In this document: piece by piece, positions 30,966-43,892 of the stretch
Position numbering within the stretch: position 1 is the stretch's first letter
Layout of the letters: every line of letters starts with the position of its first letter
Made by a program: the position numbers and the translations under genes
Origin: Branchiostoma floridae
Taxonomy: Eukaryota > Chordata > Leptocardii > Amphioxiformes > Branchiostomatidae
DNA length: 62,000 nt
Direction of reading: 5' to 3'
Assembly: GCF_000003815.2 (NCBI RefSeq)
Contig: NC_049990.1
Span: 6,231,497-6,293,496 of the forward strand
The notes under the pieces: model-generated
Seen by the model: only the letters and a program-made list of their open reading frames with translations
Told to the model about the DNA's origin: nothing
Databases searched by the model: none

Positions 30966-33440
30966 CAATTACTCCTACGGTAACTTCTGCACCACACAGG
31001 GCCATTTGGCCTGTGCATATCTATCCACATGCAAAGTAAATGTGACGTGGGAGCATCCGACTTTATCAAATACACATTAGGTCACCCTGCCCATTATCTC
31101 CCAACATATTATCGCCGCACCATCCCCTGATAAAACTCATTTTCTTCCACTTCACCTTGATTACTTGGCCAGGGAAGGCCACCGCAGAATAAGTCAACTG
31201 GACGAAAGAGACCGCAGTGTACCATTAAAGGGTAGATTGGAGTCGCATTAGTGAAGGAAATGTTACCGTAAGATGAAGAAAAATTTGTCAACTGTATTTT
31301 GTTGCTGAATCTTGCATCTTGTTTTTTAATTGTTGGACTTAATTTTAGCTACTAACACATTTACAGAGGAATGGTCTTCCTGCATTTGGCCCCTGTTGAT
31401 TCTATCTTGTCCCTTTGAATCGCTTACATCTATCTCTTGCAAAATTACATACTTACACAGTAAAATTTCCACTACCATTTACAGTCAAGGTCGAAGTAGT
31501 ATTACAATGTATAATGTATTCAGTCACTATCCTTGCAAAGGACATAGTAGGAGGAGCTTGGAAAATTTATTGTTTAACTTATATGAAAATAGAAGAAAAA
31601 CTGTACAATTAGGATGATGAAAACATTACATGACAGAAAAAATGAATGTTGACAGAAAAAATGGCAAGAACACTCTAGAAATTTCTGTCTCTAATCAGAT
31701 GTCTTCGGATTCTCAGTTTTAAGACGTGATGAAATTTGTATCCGTGAATGTTGCTTAATATTTGCAACTATCGCTTGATATGTTACATTTCAACTTTTGT
31801 TAACATCATCAGAAATAACACAATTTGTTATTGTGCTAGAAATACACATAGAGTTCATTGAACGAATCAATTAAAAGGTTACACATACACTGTGGGATAC
31901 ATAATATACGTTATACAAAACTAAACAACGTAATATGGGCTCTAAATAATGGAGAAAGATATATCAGAGAGCATTTACTAACTTTCATCAGTGTACGAGT
32001 CTGGGAGTTGAGTGAACTTTGTTCTACTTCTAGTTAGGATTAATGACAGTACTTGGTTGCACAAATGATTAATTGTCTGAACCTGTTGTGTTCCTAAGTT
32101 TCATTTTGATCCATCATAAGTCATAACTGTGTTCCACTTATTGCCGAGGAATAGAACCACGCCTCCGGCAGTTTTAGCAATTACGGTGTGATGTAGTGTG
32201 CGAAAGATGACATGGGTGATTATTATAAACCCGCGCCTTGCTAGTAAACAGAACAATTGGGCTACAGATCTAGATTTCTTGTTGGAAAATAAAATAAATC
32301 TCATGGTTGCTATGCTGAAAGGAAGCAAATTAAGCTGAAAATCTTTGCAAAAAGATACCGTAACTGCTTAAACACCTTTCAGATACCTAATAATAAGTGT
32401 TGGGATGCTTTCCAACCATAGGGAATATAAACATTGTGGGAAAAATATCATGTACTCACTTGTATTCACAAAAGCTTGAAATGTTAATTACTCAATAATA
32501 CATACCATGATACATATCAAGGAAAATAGAGCTTAAGCACCATCAAATGATGTATCTGATGGTGCTAAAAAGCTTCCAAATGGCATGGGATATATAAAAA
32601 AGGTCAAAACATAATGAATCGACATACATTTAATTTATATATATTAGGAAGTTCTGAAATGCCATCAAATAAAACAGTGTTTCAGGAAAGGTGCTGAAAT
32701 AATATCCGACACCTGATCAATGAATATGAAAGCTACTCCTTGAGCCGTACAATTCATTTGTAGGATTCGAAATACTGAGTTCCAAAAATTCAATTTTATG
32801 CCTTGATATACGATGTATGCACTGTCTGTTGTTGTTTGAAAGGCAAATGCTACAATTAAGAGTTAATGACCCGCCCCGAGGTGTATATGGTGTCATACAC
32901 CTCGGTCCTTTGCTATAACCACCGAATAAAACCACTGAGTGAGTGACGAAAGTCAATGACATGGAATACAAGACGTAGTGCTGAAATGCCATCCGATGAC
33001 TAGTTTACATAAAAATGAAGCAGAGTTTAGAAACATTAGATCATATCATCATTATTTTCTTGTCTAACTTGTGCATTGTTTTTACATGGCCTTATACTCA
33101 ACTTCAGACTGTACATTGCCTTGCATTACAGAGAGAATATACAATTCCCCCTTAAACAGAAAAGAAGGCTAACAAATGGAACTTTCTGGCACTTGGGATT
33201 TAGTGCTCCCCCCTCTGCGACAAAACATTAGCTCCTGTAATGCAAACAACAGGAGCTAATTAACTCACTTGTCTTATAATGTATGTATTGTTTGTTTCCT
33301 ATTGGACTACTAAGAAATTGTCATCATCTTCTCTGCATATGAATTCACAGTTACGATATAAAGCCTGCTCTCCAACAAGATCTCTTCAGTGTCACTGACG
33401 AAAGACAGCAGATGGTATCTGATATGTTTCTAAAATCATA
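30966..33440. other. Region without recognisable genes
   Basis: 30,930-31,270 is GC-richer and non-repetitive and could be a regulatory element. A perfect 11-bp hairpin (CCGAGGTGTAT) lies at 32,876-32,905. Otherwise I see nothing. Confidence 0.4.
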
Positions 33441-33441
33441 T

Positions 33442-33993
33442 CCAGTTGCTTTAGTAATGCTATTTAGCATGTCTTGCATAACATTACTGTGGATAATCTG
33501 ACCACAAATTTTATCCTACAACCGCAAAATTTAGTCCCTGCGAACTTTAATCAACTTACAATATTACAAGATTTGGTTTTTCTTTTTTTTCCTTTACAAC
33601 AGTCCATCTCTATCAATACATTGTCACAAAGATTGCTTCCAAAATTCAGACTGGAGGCATTTTAATTCTACTTGACTATTACAAAATGACACTCAATGTC
33701 TGACCGTTTCCAAAAGCAAACCAGTTGCTTGAGAAACACTATTTAGCAAGTCTTGCATAACATTACTATGGATAATCTGACCACAGATTTTATCCTACAA
33801 CCGCAAATTTTAGTCCCTGCAAACTTTAATCAACTTACAATATTAGTATTATTACAAGATTTGTTTTTTTTTCTTTTTTTTCCTTTACAACAGTCCATCT
33901 CTATCAATGCACTGTCACAAAGATTGCTTCCAAAATTCAGACTGGTGGCATTTTAATTCTCCATGACAATTACAAAATGGCACTCGATGTCTC
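33442..33993. repeat. Tandem duplication, period 279 bp
   Basis: ccagttgctt-agtaa...tcttgcataacatta...tccatctctatcaat...attcagactgg-ggcattttaattct is present from 33,442 and again from 33,721, differing by point changes and small indels. Confidence 0.88.
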
Positions 33994-34129
33994 AAGGCGT
34001 TGGACAGACGCCAAAGAATTGACAAATCAATTTGGCGTTATTAACATGGACGGTGAATCAATCTCTGGGCTCCCGTCGGGATTTGTCACGCAGCTGACCT
34101 TAATTTTCCTGCTGTCCCTCTTTTCCGAC

Positions 34130-34445
34130 ACTTCCCCAGCAAATGTCTGTGTTCAGCATTTGATTGAAAACTGAAGAGAATTCTTCAGCTTAGTTAAGTT
34201 CATTATACGATCGATGTACGACAGTCATATGATCATGAAGTAATAGAATTCTTGAGTAGCATGTACAACATTCAGCTTGATAATTTCCTTTTCAAAAGAC
34301 TGTCTTACTCTTAGACACTTTCTCTGCAAATGTCTGTATTCAGCATTTGATTGAAAAGAGAATTTTTCAGCTTAGGTAAGGGACTGGTTAAGTTCATTAC
34401 ATGATAATAAATGATCGATGTACAAAATTCAGCTTGATGATTTCC
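34130..34445. repeat. Direct duplication ~185 bp apart
   Basis: gcaaatgtctgt-ttcagcatttgattgaaaa and the following cagctta...ttaagttcatta...gatcgatgtac occur twice (34,138 and 34,325), as does ttcagcttgat-atttcctt. Confidence 0.75.
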
Positions 34446-34916
34446 TTTAACTTTTCTCTGGAGTTCGTTTTGTCACATCCTGTTTGACAATACTACAACC
34501 GCTACACCTTGTGACAACTGTAACAAATGTAACTGCAATATGATTTCAGTCCACACCAAGTTAATTTGACAGTTTTCAGTTTGAAAGAAATTAGATGAAC
34601 TACAAGAAAAGAATTGAAACGGGGCTGATGAAGACATCAATAGGCACTCCATTATTTCTAAGTTCCTAAATAACGGCATCTCAAATTCAAAGTAACAATA
34701 CACCAATAAGCAGTTACTCAAGCAACCGGATATAATTTTGGAAACAGTGAGACAACATCGGTATTCCGTTTTCTTCGCCAGTGACACTTGAGAAATCTTG
34801 TTAGAGAGCAGTTTTTATATCCTAGCTATATGTATTGATATGCAAAGGAGATCTAGTTTAAGAGTAGGTTCAACCAATAAAATTTTACGTAAGAATGTTA
34901 ATCCGATCTTGTCTGG

Positions 34917-35134
34917 TAACGCCAGGTCACCTTTATCCGTAGGGTAACCTTTATCCATTCTTTTTACTAACAAGATATTTAGGGATATTAAGTTGACAGA
35001 TGATGGTTTCAAACTGTAATATTTTGAAAATAGTACAATTTGAAACTTCCGTCCATCGACTTGATATCTTTGGTTACCTTGTTTAGCAACACAATGGACA
35101 TAGGTACCCCGCGGATAAAGGTGAACTAACGTTA
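34917..35134. mobile_element. MITE family A copy 4
   Basis: 218 bp; taacgccaggtcaccttta at the left, ggtgaactaacgtta at the right, with central palindromic arms gatatt-aagt / acttgatatc. Confidence 0.85.
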
Positions 35135-36116
35135 GATTTTTGGACTTGCGGCCTAGGTGCTGATCATCACGAATCACCAGTAAGAATTTATTGACCATGA
35201 CATTGGGCTTCACAGGCCAAATCTCCCCCCTGACAATTAGTCAGCGGTGACTCATTATCGAGATCCATACGGGCACAGAACAACAATCGAAAAACGTGAC
35301 CTTGCAGTAACACAGCTGCATATATACTGTGCTTGAAACACTGTTTTTCAGCCAGGTTGCCAAGGCTGCAACCTGAGTTTAAAGCCAGGTTGCGCTGTCA
35401 ACATTTCAGGTTGCCCAACTTACAAGTTATCATTTAGTTTCTTCAAATCAGCGGTACAAATATGAAGGCTTAAGCACATAGGTGTTGGAAAGGAGTGTTC
35501 CAACTGCAAAATTTCAGTTCCCCTTTATAATATGGCTCAGTCATAAACAGGTATATTGTCTTTGTTGTGGCTAGACCCCATATAGCAAAAGTTTCCTGCA
35601 AGTCTTGTAATCTGCAATTAAAAAGGAATTTAAAGCTGCAAAGGTGTCTTGAAGAACACTTGTTGTACTGAAGAACACTTACTAACTTAATCCTGGAAAA
35701 CCAATATTTTCTAATTGTCATTTTACCAGAATCCAACTACTAACTGAATCCTAATCTAGCAATTTAAACTTTTTACACTTTTTTTCTTTCTTATGTTCAG
35801 TTTCAAGTATATTTATCATGCATATACAATGACAAAAATGATTCCATTGCTGGAAAGCATTCAAAATCTTTCCTGACTTAAGGTCACAGTTTCATTGGAT
35901 ACTTATTCATTAAAAATGGAGGACGAAATTTGTACAAAATGTGCTTCTTCTTATAGATCCCATTACAATACAGTATAAGACTAAGAAGCCTATTTTGTCC
36001 AAATCTGGACTATGCTGTGTTAGTCAGAAATGACTTACTGTAAAAACTTAACAATCACACCGACTCATCTAAACCCTCTCACTGATTATTTGTGCTGTTA
36101 TCAATAAAAAGGCTTG

Positions 36117-36541
36117 TAACGTTAGTTCACCTTTATCCGTTGGGTAACCTATATCTGTTGTGTTGCTAAACACGGTATCCAGGGATATTCAGTCGATGGA
36201 CGGTAGTTTCAAATTGTACTATTTTCGAAATATTGCTGCTGAGTTTGAAACCATTATCTGTCGACTTGATATCCCTAAATACTGTAAATGCAGAAATGTT
36301 CGCGGTGGATTAATTTTCGCGGTGACCACTTCACCGCGAAATTAAAACCACCGCAAACATTTTTCTATCATGATATTAGACTGCAGTCTATGGTGCTACC
36401 GCGAACTAAATCCACCGCGAAAAGTCCTTTTTCCCGCTACCGCGAAATTAAATCCCCGCAAACTTAAATGCATTTACAGTACATTGTTCTTAAAAAGAAC
36501 GGATAAAGGTCACCCTATGGATAAAGGTGAACTAGCGTTAC
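36117..36541. mobile_element. MITE family A copy 5, interrupted by MITE B
   Basis: A family A element whose right half is split after ccctaaata by a family B element (36,280-36,482) and resumes at cattgttcttaaaaag. The outer ends taacgttagttcacc and ggtgaactagcgtta are intact. Confidence 0.88.
36280..36482. mobile_element. MITE family B copy 3, nested
   Basis: CTGTAAATGCAGAAATG ... CTTAAATGCATTTACAG flanked by TA on each side, inside MITE A copy 5. Inner arms are CG-rich (cgcggtggattaatttt, accaccgc). Confidence 0.88.
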
Positions 36542-36924
36542 GTGACTAGCCAAATATTGGGTAACAGGAGGTTAAAATGTGGTTGCTATATCAATGAATG
36601 ACAGTCAGCAAAAGATTCTTTTAGATAATGTTCCAAGATGTGTTTTTCCATGCAGTTCTCTCATATTGATTCTTCACCCACACTGACTTTTATGTGGTAT
36701 TACCACTGCAAATTTCATGCTTGGTAGAAGCCTTAACGGCAAGACGTTTAGAAAATCAGTTACGAGATTAGAAAATCAGTTTCCCATAAGGCAACCTACG
36801 CACAATAGAAGGTCATCTTTGACCATCCAAGGACATCATGACCCAATTCGTTTTCGCAAGTCTATCGGTTTAAAGGCCTGGAAGAAATAAACTTATGATT
36901 CCGGTTACCCCAACTATACCTACT

Positions 36925-37318
36925 GCCCGGCAGGCTTTTAGCTAGGATTTTATTACAGGGGGTCCAAATTTCTTGGTGAGTCGCGGTAAATGATATAGTC
37001 GTGACTACTGTAGGGGGGTCCGAGGGCATCCGAATTCCATGGTGCTGAGTTTTAGAGAAGTTTAAAATTAAGTTAAAATGGTGCATTCTAAGGTACCATG
37101 TCCGGGGCAAAATTACTGTAAAAGACGTCACAGAGAAGACTGTAAGCACAAATGATCTAGTGGTACAACATGTATCCCCAGTCAATTAGAATTTCATGCT
37201 TGTCAGAGGATCTGCTCCCCAGGGTTAGGGCGTCTAGTGTGTCGAATTTCTCGTTATTTTAAGAAAATTGCGTCCAAATGACGCCTGGACGCATGCCTGG
37301 CTAAAAGCCTGCTGCCCA
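36925..37318. mobile_element. Foldback element with GCAGGCTTTTAGC ends
   Basis: gcaggcttttagctagg at 36,930-36,946 faces cctggctaaaagcctgc at 37,296-37,312, about 390 bp overall. An open frame within it does not resemble a known protein. Confidence 0.6.
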
Positions 37319-37879
37319 ACGCTTTTTTTGGTCGAACGATGGTACGGGACCAAGATGTTGCAAAATTGTTTCCAACATGTTCTTCTCATTTTTGTTGCAC
37401 CACAAAATCAAGTTTGTACATTATATATCTAATAGATATACATGATTAAAACATGATCTTGAAAATACTAGTGCAAATCAGCTACACATTGTTATTTGTT
37501 ATATCACTGAAGTAAAAATTTGAAAAAAAAGAGACAATCCCAGGTTTTTTTAGGACTGTAAACATAACATTTAATTTTCTAGGCCATAACCTGATGGTCC
37601 CTAATGCCTATCAAATCCTTCCTGAGAAGATTGCAGTTAATCCAACACATAATGGCTTGTCATCTTAGAAGATTACAAAAAAGACCCACTGGTCTTGGCA
37701 GTCGGCATGTTGCAATCACAAAAGAGCTTTCAATATCGTGTAGAAACTTGGACAAAAGCCCAACTGTAATGTATAGCATTATTACAATTAATGAATGTCG
37801 ATTTGAGAACTGGTTACAAATGGACGAAGACTAACCTACATTACATAAATGACTTTCTATAGTATCGCACAATGGATGA

Positions 37880-38042
37880 GTAGAAGATGGATAACATTTT
37901 ATTTGTAATTGCCCACATTATGAGGCCAACAGAAACAGGCTTTTTGAAACAGTAACACCACAATCTGCCCAAGCTTTCACTGTCAAAAATGTGGAACAAT
38001 TCATTGAGCCACTGCCTCCAAAGAAGAAATCAACCCTCTATT
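37880..38042 (+). pseudogene. LINE fragment, reverse-transcriptase tail
   Basis: The plus strand reads HFICNCPHYEANRNRLFETV and continues to NVEQFIEPLPPKKKSTLY-stop. The pattern H-F-x-x-x-C-P-x-Y matches the C-terminal zinc-knuckle-like tail of non-LTR reverse transcriptases. The frame before it has a stop. Confidence 0.65.
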
Positions 38043-38706
38043 AATGTGTGCTGATTATGAACTTTGGATTAGACATTTTATTAACTTTTTACATTATTGC
38101 AATTAACCTTTGGGTATGAGTTTGCCAAAAGAAATTTTAAAGGAGTTTTAAATGAAACAATTCTGTCATATGGTAGTCAATACTAAAGAGTTCAATGCAA
38201 AAATAAAACGACTGCAAAAGTTTCCAGATTTACAGTATTAATGTGAAAACATAATAATAAGTTTGCGGTTGTTTGATGTTTTTGGTTTTCACGGTGTCTA
38301 CCTACTGTCTCAGTGCAACATGTACTATACATTGTACAGTATTAAATAAATATGTTAGAGGTGACACTTCCGTCTGTAGTATGTATGTGCTGTTGCAAGC
38401 ACAAAATAAAGGTGAACACTCCACTCTGTCCTTGACCGTGAAATTAAATAATAGTCTTTATTGACATGACACAATTAAATAGTAATCTTTATTGACACAA
38501 CAAATGTACAGCGACTTTTCGTAAGGTCTACATGTATAACAGCTACTTACAGTTAATTAAATGACCCCAAACTTAACTGCATTTACAGTATTGTCAACTC
38601 CAATTTTCTCATGGCTGACGTAGGGGCATTTACAGTATTGTAAAGTCAGATTTTTTCATTGCTGCCTTGAGGCAATTACAGTTAGTCAGATTTTTCATGG
38701 CTGATG

Positions 38707-38890
38707 CAACGCTAGTTCACCTTTATCTGCTGGGTAACCTATATTTGTTGTGTTTACCAACATGGTACTAAGGGATATCCAGTGGTTTCAAGTTGTAATA
38801 TATTCAAAATATTGACTTCATATTCCTGAATACCCATTTCTGAAAGCAATGGATATAGGTTACCCCATGGATAAAGGTGAACTAGCGCTA
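38707..38890. mobile_element. MITE family A copy 6
   Basis: 184 bp, shortened in the centre; ends caacgctagttcacc and ggtgaactagcgcta. Confidence 0.85.
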
Positions 38891-38989
38891 GAGGCATTTA
38901 CAGTATTGTAAAGTCAGATTTTTTCATGGTCGATGTAGGGGCATTTACTGTATTGTAAAGTTAAAACTCAGATTTTTTCATGGCTGATG

Positions 38990-39189
38990 TAATGCTAGTT
39001 CACCTTTATCCCCAGGGTAACCTATATTTGTTGTGTTTACCAACATGGTACTAAGGGATATCCAGTGGTTCCAAGTTGTAATATGTTCAAAATATTGTAG
39101 TACCGTCCGTCGACTTCATATTCCTGAATACCCATTTCTGAAAGCAACGGATATAGGTTACCTCAACGGATAAAGGTGAACTAGCGCTA
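38990..39189. mobile_element. MITE family A copy 7
   Basis: 200 bp; taatgctagttcacc to ggtgaactagcgcta. Sister of copy 6 by tandem duplication. Confidence 0.85.
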
Positions 39190-39550
39190 GAGGCATTTAC
39201 AGTATTGTTAAGTCAGATTTTTTTGCATTGCTCATGTAGGGGCATTTACAGTATTGTAAACTCAGATTTATTCATCGCTGACATAGAGCTATTTACAGTA
39301 AATGTATTGTAAACTACAATTTGTCATGGCTTTTAGAGACATTAATACAGTACTGTAAGTTAGATTTTTTCATGGCTGAAATAAAGGTTTTTACAGTATT
39401 ATAAACTCAGATTTGTGCATGGCTGGAGTAGATTTACTACAATGACTCAGCAGCCGGGGGACGGACAGAGTCCCAGGCCATATAAAACCCTTCAATAAAC
39501 CATGCGCTCTAATAGGCTCAATCTGCGCTCACCTGGTACCGTAGCACCTG

Positions 39551-42050
39551 ACTGGTGAAATCTGGCATTTATGGAAAATAACGTCATGACTGGCTTTCGG
39601 TACATTACTTTTAGGCTGCACTGGTTTAGTGCCTTGGTTGAGATAAGCACTGATTATGATTTAGGGACAGAAGTATAAGAGTATCAGAATATTGAAATCT
39701 GGCAATTCTGACAAATGACGTCATGACCAGCTTTCGGTATATTACTTTTAGGCTGCACTGGTTTAGTATCTTGGTTGAGATAAGCATTTATTATGATTTA
39801 GGGACAGAAAATCCAGTAAATACAGCAGAAGTATAAGAGTATCAGAATATTGAAATCTGGCATTTATGGCAAATGACGCCCTGACCAGCTTTCAGTATAT
39901 TACTTATAGGCTGCACTGGTAAATAATATCTTGGTTTAGATATTATAGCATTTATTATGATTTAGGGACAGAAAGTTCAGTAAGTATATAGCAGAAGTAT
40001 AAGAGTATAAGAATATTAAAATCTGGCCTTTCCGACAAATAACGTCACGACCAGCTTTCGATATATTACTTTTAGGCTGCACTGGTCTAGTATCTTGGTT
40101 GAAATAACCATTTATTATGATTTAGGGACAGAAAGTTCAGTAAGCATAACAGAAGTATAAGAGTATAAGAATATTGAAATCTGGCAATTCTGACAAGTAA
40201 TGTCTTGACCAGCTTTTGGTGTATTACATGTACTTTTAGGCTACACTGGTCTAGTATTTTGGTTGAAGTAAGCATTTATCATGATTTAGGGACAGAAAAT
40301 CCAGTAAATATAGCAGAAGTACAAGAGTATCATTGAAATCTGGCAATTCTGACAAATAACGTCATGACTAGCTTTCGGTATATTACTTTTAGGCTGCACT
40401 GGTCTAGTATCTTGGTTGAGATTAAGATTTACTATGATTTAGGGACAGAAAAACCAGTAAGCATAGCAGAAGTATAAGAGTATCAGAATATTAAAATCTG
40501 GCAATTCTGACAAATAACGTCATGACCAGCTTTCAGTATATTACTTATAGGCTGCACTGGTAAATAATATCTTGGTTTAGTTGTGTGTCGATTCGAATAA
40601 AATTCCTAAACGGGGAACATGCGGCTCCAGCGTCTTTTCTGAAGATGTGGCGTAAGTGTGAACGGTTGGCTTGAGGTCTCCTTCTCCACATATATCTACT
40701 AATATCTTGGTTGAGATAAGCATTTATTATGATTTAGGGACAGAAAGTTCAGTAAGTATAGCAGAAGTATAAGAGTATCAGAATATTGAAATCTGCCAAT
40801 CCTGACAAATAAAGACATGACCAGCTTTTGGTACATTACTTTAGGCTGACCTGGTTTAGTATCTTGCTTGAGATACATGTAAGCATTTATTATGATTTAG
40901 GGACAGAAAATCCAGTAAGTATAGCAGACGTATAAGGGTATCAGAATATTGAAATCTGGCAATTCTGACAAATAACGTCATGACCAGCTTTCGGTATATT
41001 ACTTTTAGGCTGACCTGGTTTAGTATCTTGATTGAGATAAGCATTTACTATGATTTAGGGACAGAAAATCCAGTAAGCATAGCAGAAGTATAAGAGTATT
41101 ATCAGAATATTAAAATCTGGCCTTTCTGACAAATAACGTCACGACCAGCTTTCGATATATTACTTTTAGGCTGCAGTGGTCTAGTATCTTGGTTGAGATA
41201 AGCATTTACTATGATTAAGGGACAGAAAATCCCGGAAATATAGCAGGAGCTTATTATAAGTATAAGAGTATCAGACTGTTGACACCTGGCATTATGGTAA
41301 AAAATGCACGACCAGCTTTAAATACATTTCTTTAAGGTTGAGAAAAATTATATTAGGAACAGAAAATCCAGGAATATAGCTAGAAATCAAGTATATGAGT
41401 CTGAGACTGTTAACATCTAGCATTTCTAGAAAATAATGCTATATATAGTAGCTTTCATTTTAACTGACTTAGTAAGTATCCTTATCTAGTTTTAGGCTGG
41501 ACTGCTTTAATTTCTTGCTTGAGGGAAAGCATTTACTATAATGATGTAGCATAGACAAACCAGAAATATAGCTTGAGCTTTATGTATCAGAGTCCCAGAC
41601 CATTAAAATCTGTCATTTCTATAAAATTATGCTGTGACTAGCTTTCACTCACAGTCTTGATTCACTTTTAGGCTGGACTTGGTTGAAAGAAAGCATTAAG
41701 TACTATGATTTAGGAAAAGATATATCTACAGCTTATGCATAAGAGCAGCAAAGTGTTGAAATCTGGCATTCATTCCCAATAATGCCCTTACCAGCTTTCA
41801 GCATAATACTGTCAAGCTAGGCTGGTTTATTCTCTTGGTTGAAAGAAAGTATGAAGAAGAGCCAAAAATATAGCTACAGCTTATGAGTAACAAAGTCCCA
41901 GGCTATTGGAATCTGTCAAATGGCAAATGGTGCTATGGCCAGCTTTCAGCATATAAATCATAAGCCTGACTGCTTTAACTTTGTGGATGAGAAAGAGCAT
42001 TTAAGGACACCTAAGCCAGAAAATATGGCTAGAGCATAGAAACGATAGCA
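39551..42050. repeat. ~160-bp satellite array, about 15 units
   Basis: The unit contains gaaatctggcaattctgaca, cgtcatgaccagctttcgg, tattacttttaggctgcact and tatgatttagggacagaaaa. Ten units to about 41.3 kb are well kept; four or five further units decay towards 42.05 kb. A 120-bp unrelated insert lies at 40,581-40,700. Confidence 0.92.
40581..40700. other. 120-bp foreign insert inside the satellite
   Basis: GC-richer sequence between two copies of aatatcttggtt(t/g)ag, which look like a target duplication of 12-15 bp. Both strands have a short open frame across it (plus VSIRIKFLNGEHAAPASF; minus ending RRWSRMFPV-stop). Origin not recognised. Confidence 0.5.
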
Positions 42051-42238
42051 CTAGATTTAAATCATCTTACAATACATGTACATTATTTTTTAGATGAAGT
42101 TTTTAACTGCTTTCTTGGTTGAAAAAATACAGAAGGGAAAACATCTAGAACTTAGAAACTTGGCACAGAGCTCAAATTGGGCATTTCATCATCTTGACAG
42201 GCATCTCTTAATGAAATATTAAAAGTACAGTCAAATGA

Positions 42239-42965
42239 ATTTGCTGGTGTGACTGAATGAAATCTAAGACAGGAGAAAACCTAGCAATATAATACTGCCA
42301 AGCTTGAAATGTTCGTGACGGTTCTATTTTTGCAGTATTTCTGGTTACCCCTCCAAGGCCAACCGTGAAATCATGAGATAGTGATCATGTTTCAATTTTA
42401 TCACATCTGAGCTACATGTACAGATTTGTTTTAATTGCAAACTTCAAAACACTGAGAAAATTTCCTTTTCCTTCCTACTGTGGATTTGTTGGTATGATTG
42501 AATGAAATCTAAGACAGGGGAAAACTTTGCAATATACTACTGCTAACCTTGAAATGTTCGTGACGGTTCTATTTTTGCAGTATTTCCGGTTACCTCTTCA
42601 AGGCCAACCGTGAAATCATGAGATAGTGATCATGTTTCTATTATCACCTCGAGCTCTCAGCTACAGATTTGTTTCAGTTGCAAATTCGAAACACTGAGAA
42701 GATCTCCTTTTCCTTCCTACTGTGGATTTGTTGGTATGATTGAATGAAATCTAAGACAGGGGAAAACTTTGCTATATAATACTGCCAACCTTGAAATGTT
42801 CGTGATGGTTCTATTTTTGCAGTATTTCCGGTTACCTCTTCAAGGCCAACCGTGAAATCATGAGATAGTGATCATGTTTCTATTATCACCTCGAGCTCTC
42901 AGCTACAGATTTGTTTCAGTTGCTAATTCGAAACACCAAGAAGATCTCCTTTTCCTTCCTGCTGT
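42239..42965. repeat. Tandem repeat, three units of ~242 bp
   Basis: Units begin near 42,239, 42,484 and 42,725 and share gaatgaaatctaagacagg, gaaatgttcgtgacggttct, gccaaccgtgaaatcatgag and tccttttccttcct. Parts resemble the older TACTGTAAATCTTGAAA foldback family also seen at 57.64 kb, so a MITE fragment was probably amplified. Confidence 0.88.
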
Positions 42966-43016
42966 GAAATAGAACCACTGCACTCCCAAGGCCTCAGTTG
43001 GGGTTTTGTAGGTGAC

Positions 43017-43745
43017 ATAATTACTACTAGGTGTCAGGTCCCGGTGCGACCACCTGATCCATCTGCACGTCTGGGTATGTAAATCTCATCCCACAAACCA
43101 CTGACAGCACACTACATCTTGAAACCGAGTACAGATGTACGTTCTGGAAATTACATTCTTCATCTTACGGCTTTCCAATTAGAGTTTTTTTCTTTTTCTA
43201 AATCTTCCCATGGTCCCTAGCCATGGACTTAATTTGCAATGTTGCAGAAAATAGAGATACATGATAGTGAAAAATTACTAGTATTACATTAAACCTCTCA
43301 GCGCCCTCTCAAAAAGTGAAGTAATGACTAATGTTTCCTATATAATTGCCATATCTATATTTTGAAATGGTAAGTTTTCCAACCAGTATCAACAGGTTCA
43401 TATATTGATGTTTTACAATGTTGTAGAACTTATAACCTACCATAACGTCATGTAAGTCTAATGATAAAGAGTCACCATAATTAATATAATTTTACAGTTT
43501 ATAAAATTCTGCCCATGGGGGCTTTACAATTCTACGTCTTGTAAAAAAAGTGTTCAACATAATCGACAGAGTCACATGACAGGCGTCTGCATCTACTACT
43601 AGGTGTCAGGTCCCGGTGTGACCACCCGATCCATCTGCCCGTCTGCGTATGTAAAAATCACCCCATTAACCACTGACAGCACACTACATCTTGCAACTGA
43701 GCTCAGACGTATATTCAAGAAATCACATTCTTCTTCTTCTGACTT
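43017..43745. repeat. Duplicated ~150-bp block, 584 bp apart
   Basis: ctaggtgtcaggtcccggtg ... actgacagcacactacatct occurs at 43,017-43,160 and 43,601-43,745 in direct orientation. Confidence 0.85.
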
Positions 43746-43892
43746 GTCAGAATTCCAATAAGAGTATTGTGTCTGCAATATGTTTGGCTCACTTTGTTGA
43801 GGGTGTAACATGGAGGTGGCAAGTGTTATATATCATGAATCGAATCAGGGGATGCCAAAGTTTAGTGTTTATTCTTTCTCTAATCTTTTTAC

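Larger units (their letters stand above)
38580..39420. repeat. Minisatellite with two embedded MITE A copies, duplicated as a unit
   Basis: Units of about 50 bp (ggggcatttacagtattgta, agtcagattttttcatggct) surround MITE A copies 6 (38,707-38,890) and 7 (38,990-39,189). The two MITEs share private changes (tttaccaacatggtactaag), so the MITE and flanking minisatellite were duplicated together with a period of about 285 bp. Confidence 0.85.

Noticed and set aside
34815-35213. 132-codon minus-strand frame
   Set aside because: Most of it lies across MITE A copy 4.
36862-37185. 107-codon minus-strand frame
   Set aside because: Lies inside the foldback element at 36,925-37,318 and resembles no protein.
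38580-39420. CRISPR-like array of regular repeats
   Set aside because: Spacers are themselves repeats or MITEs, unit size varies, and the genome is eukaryotic.
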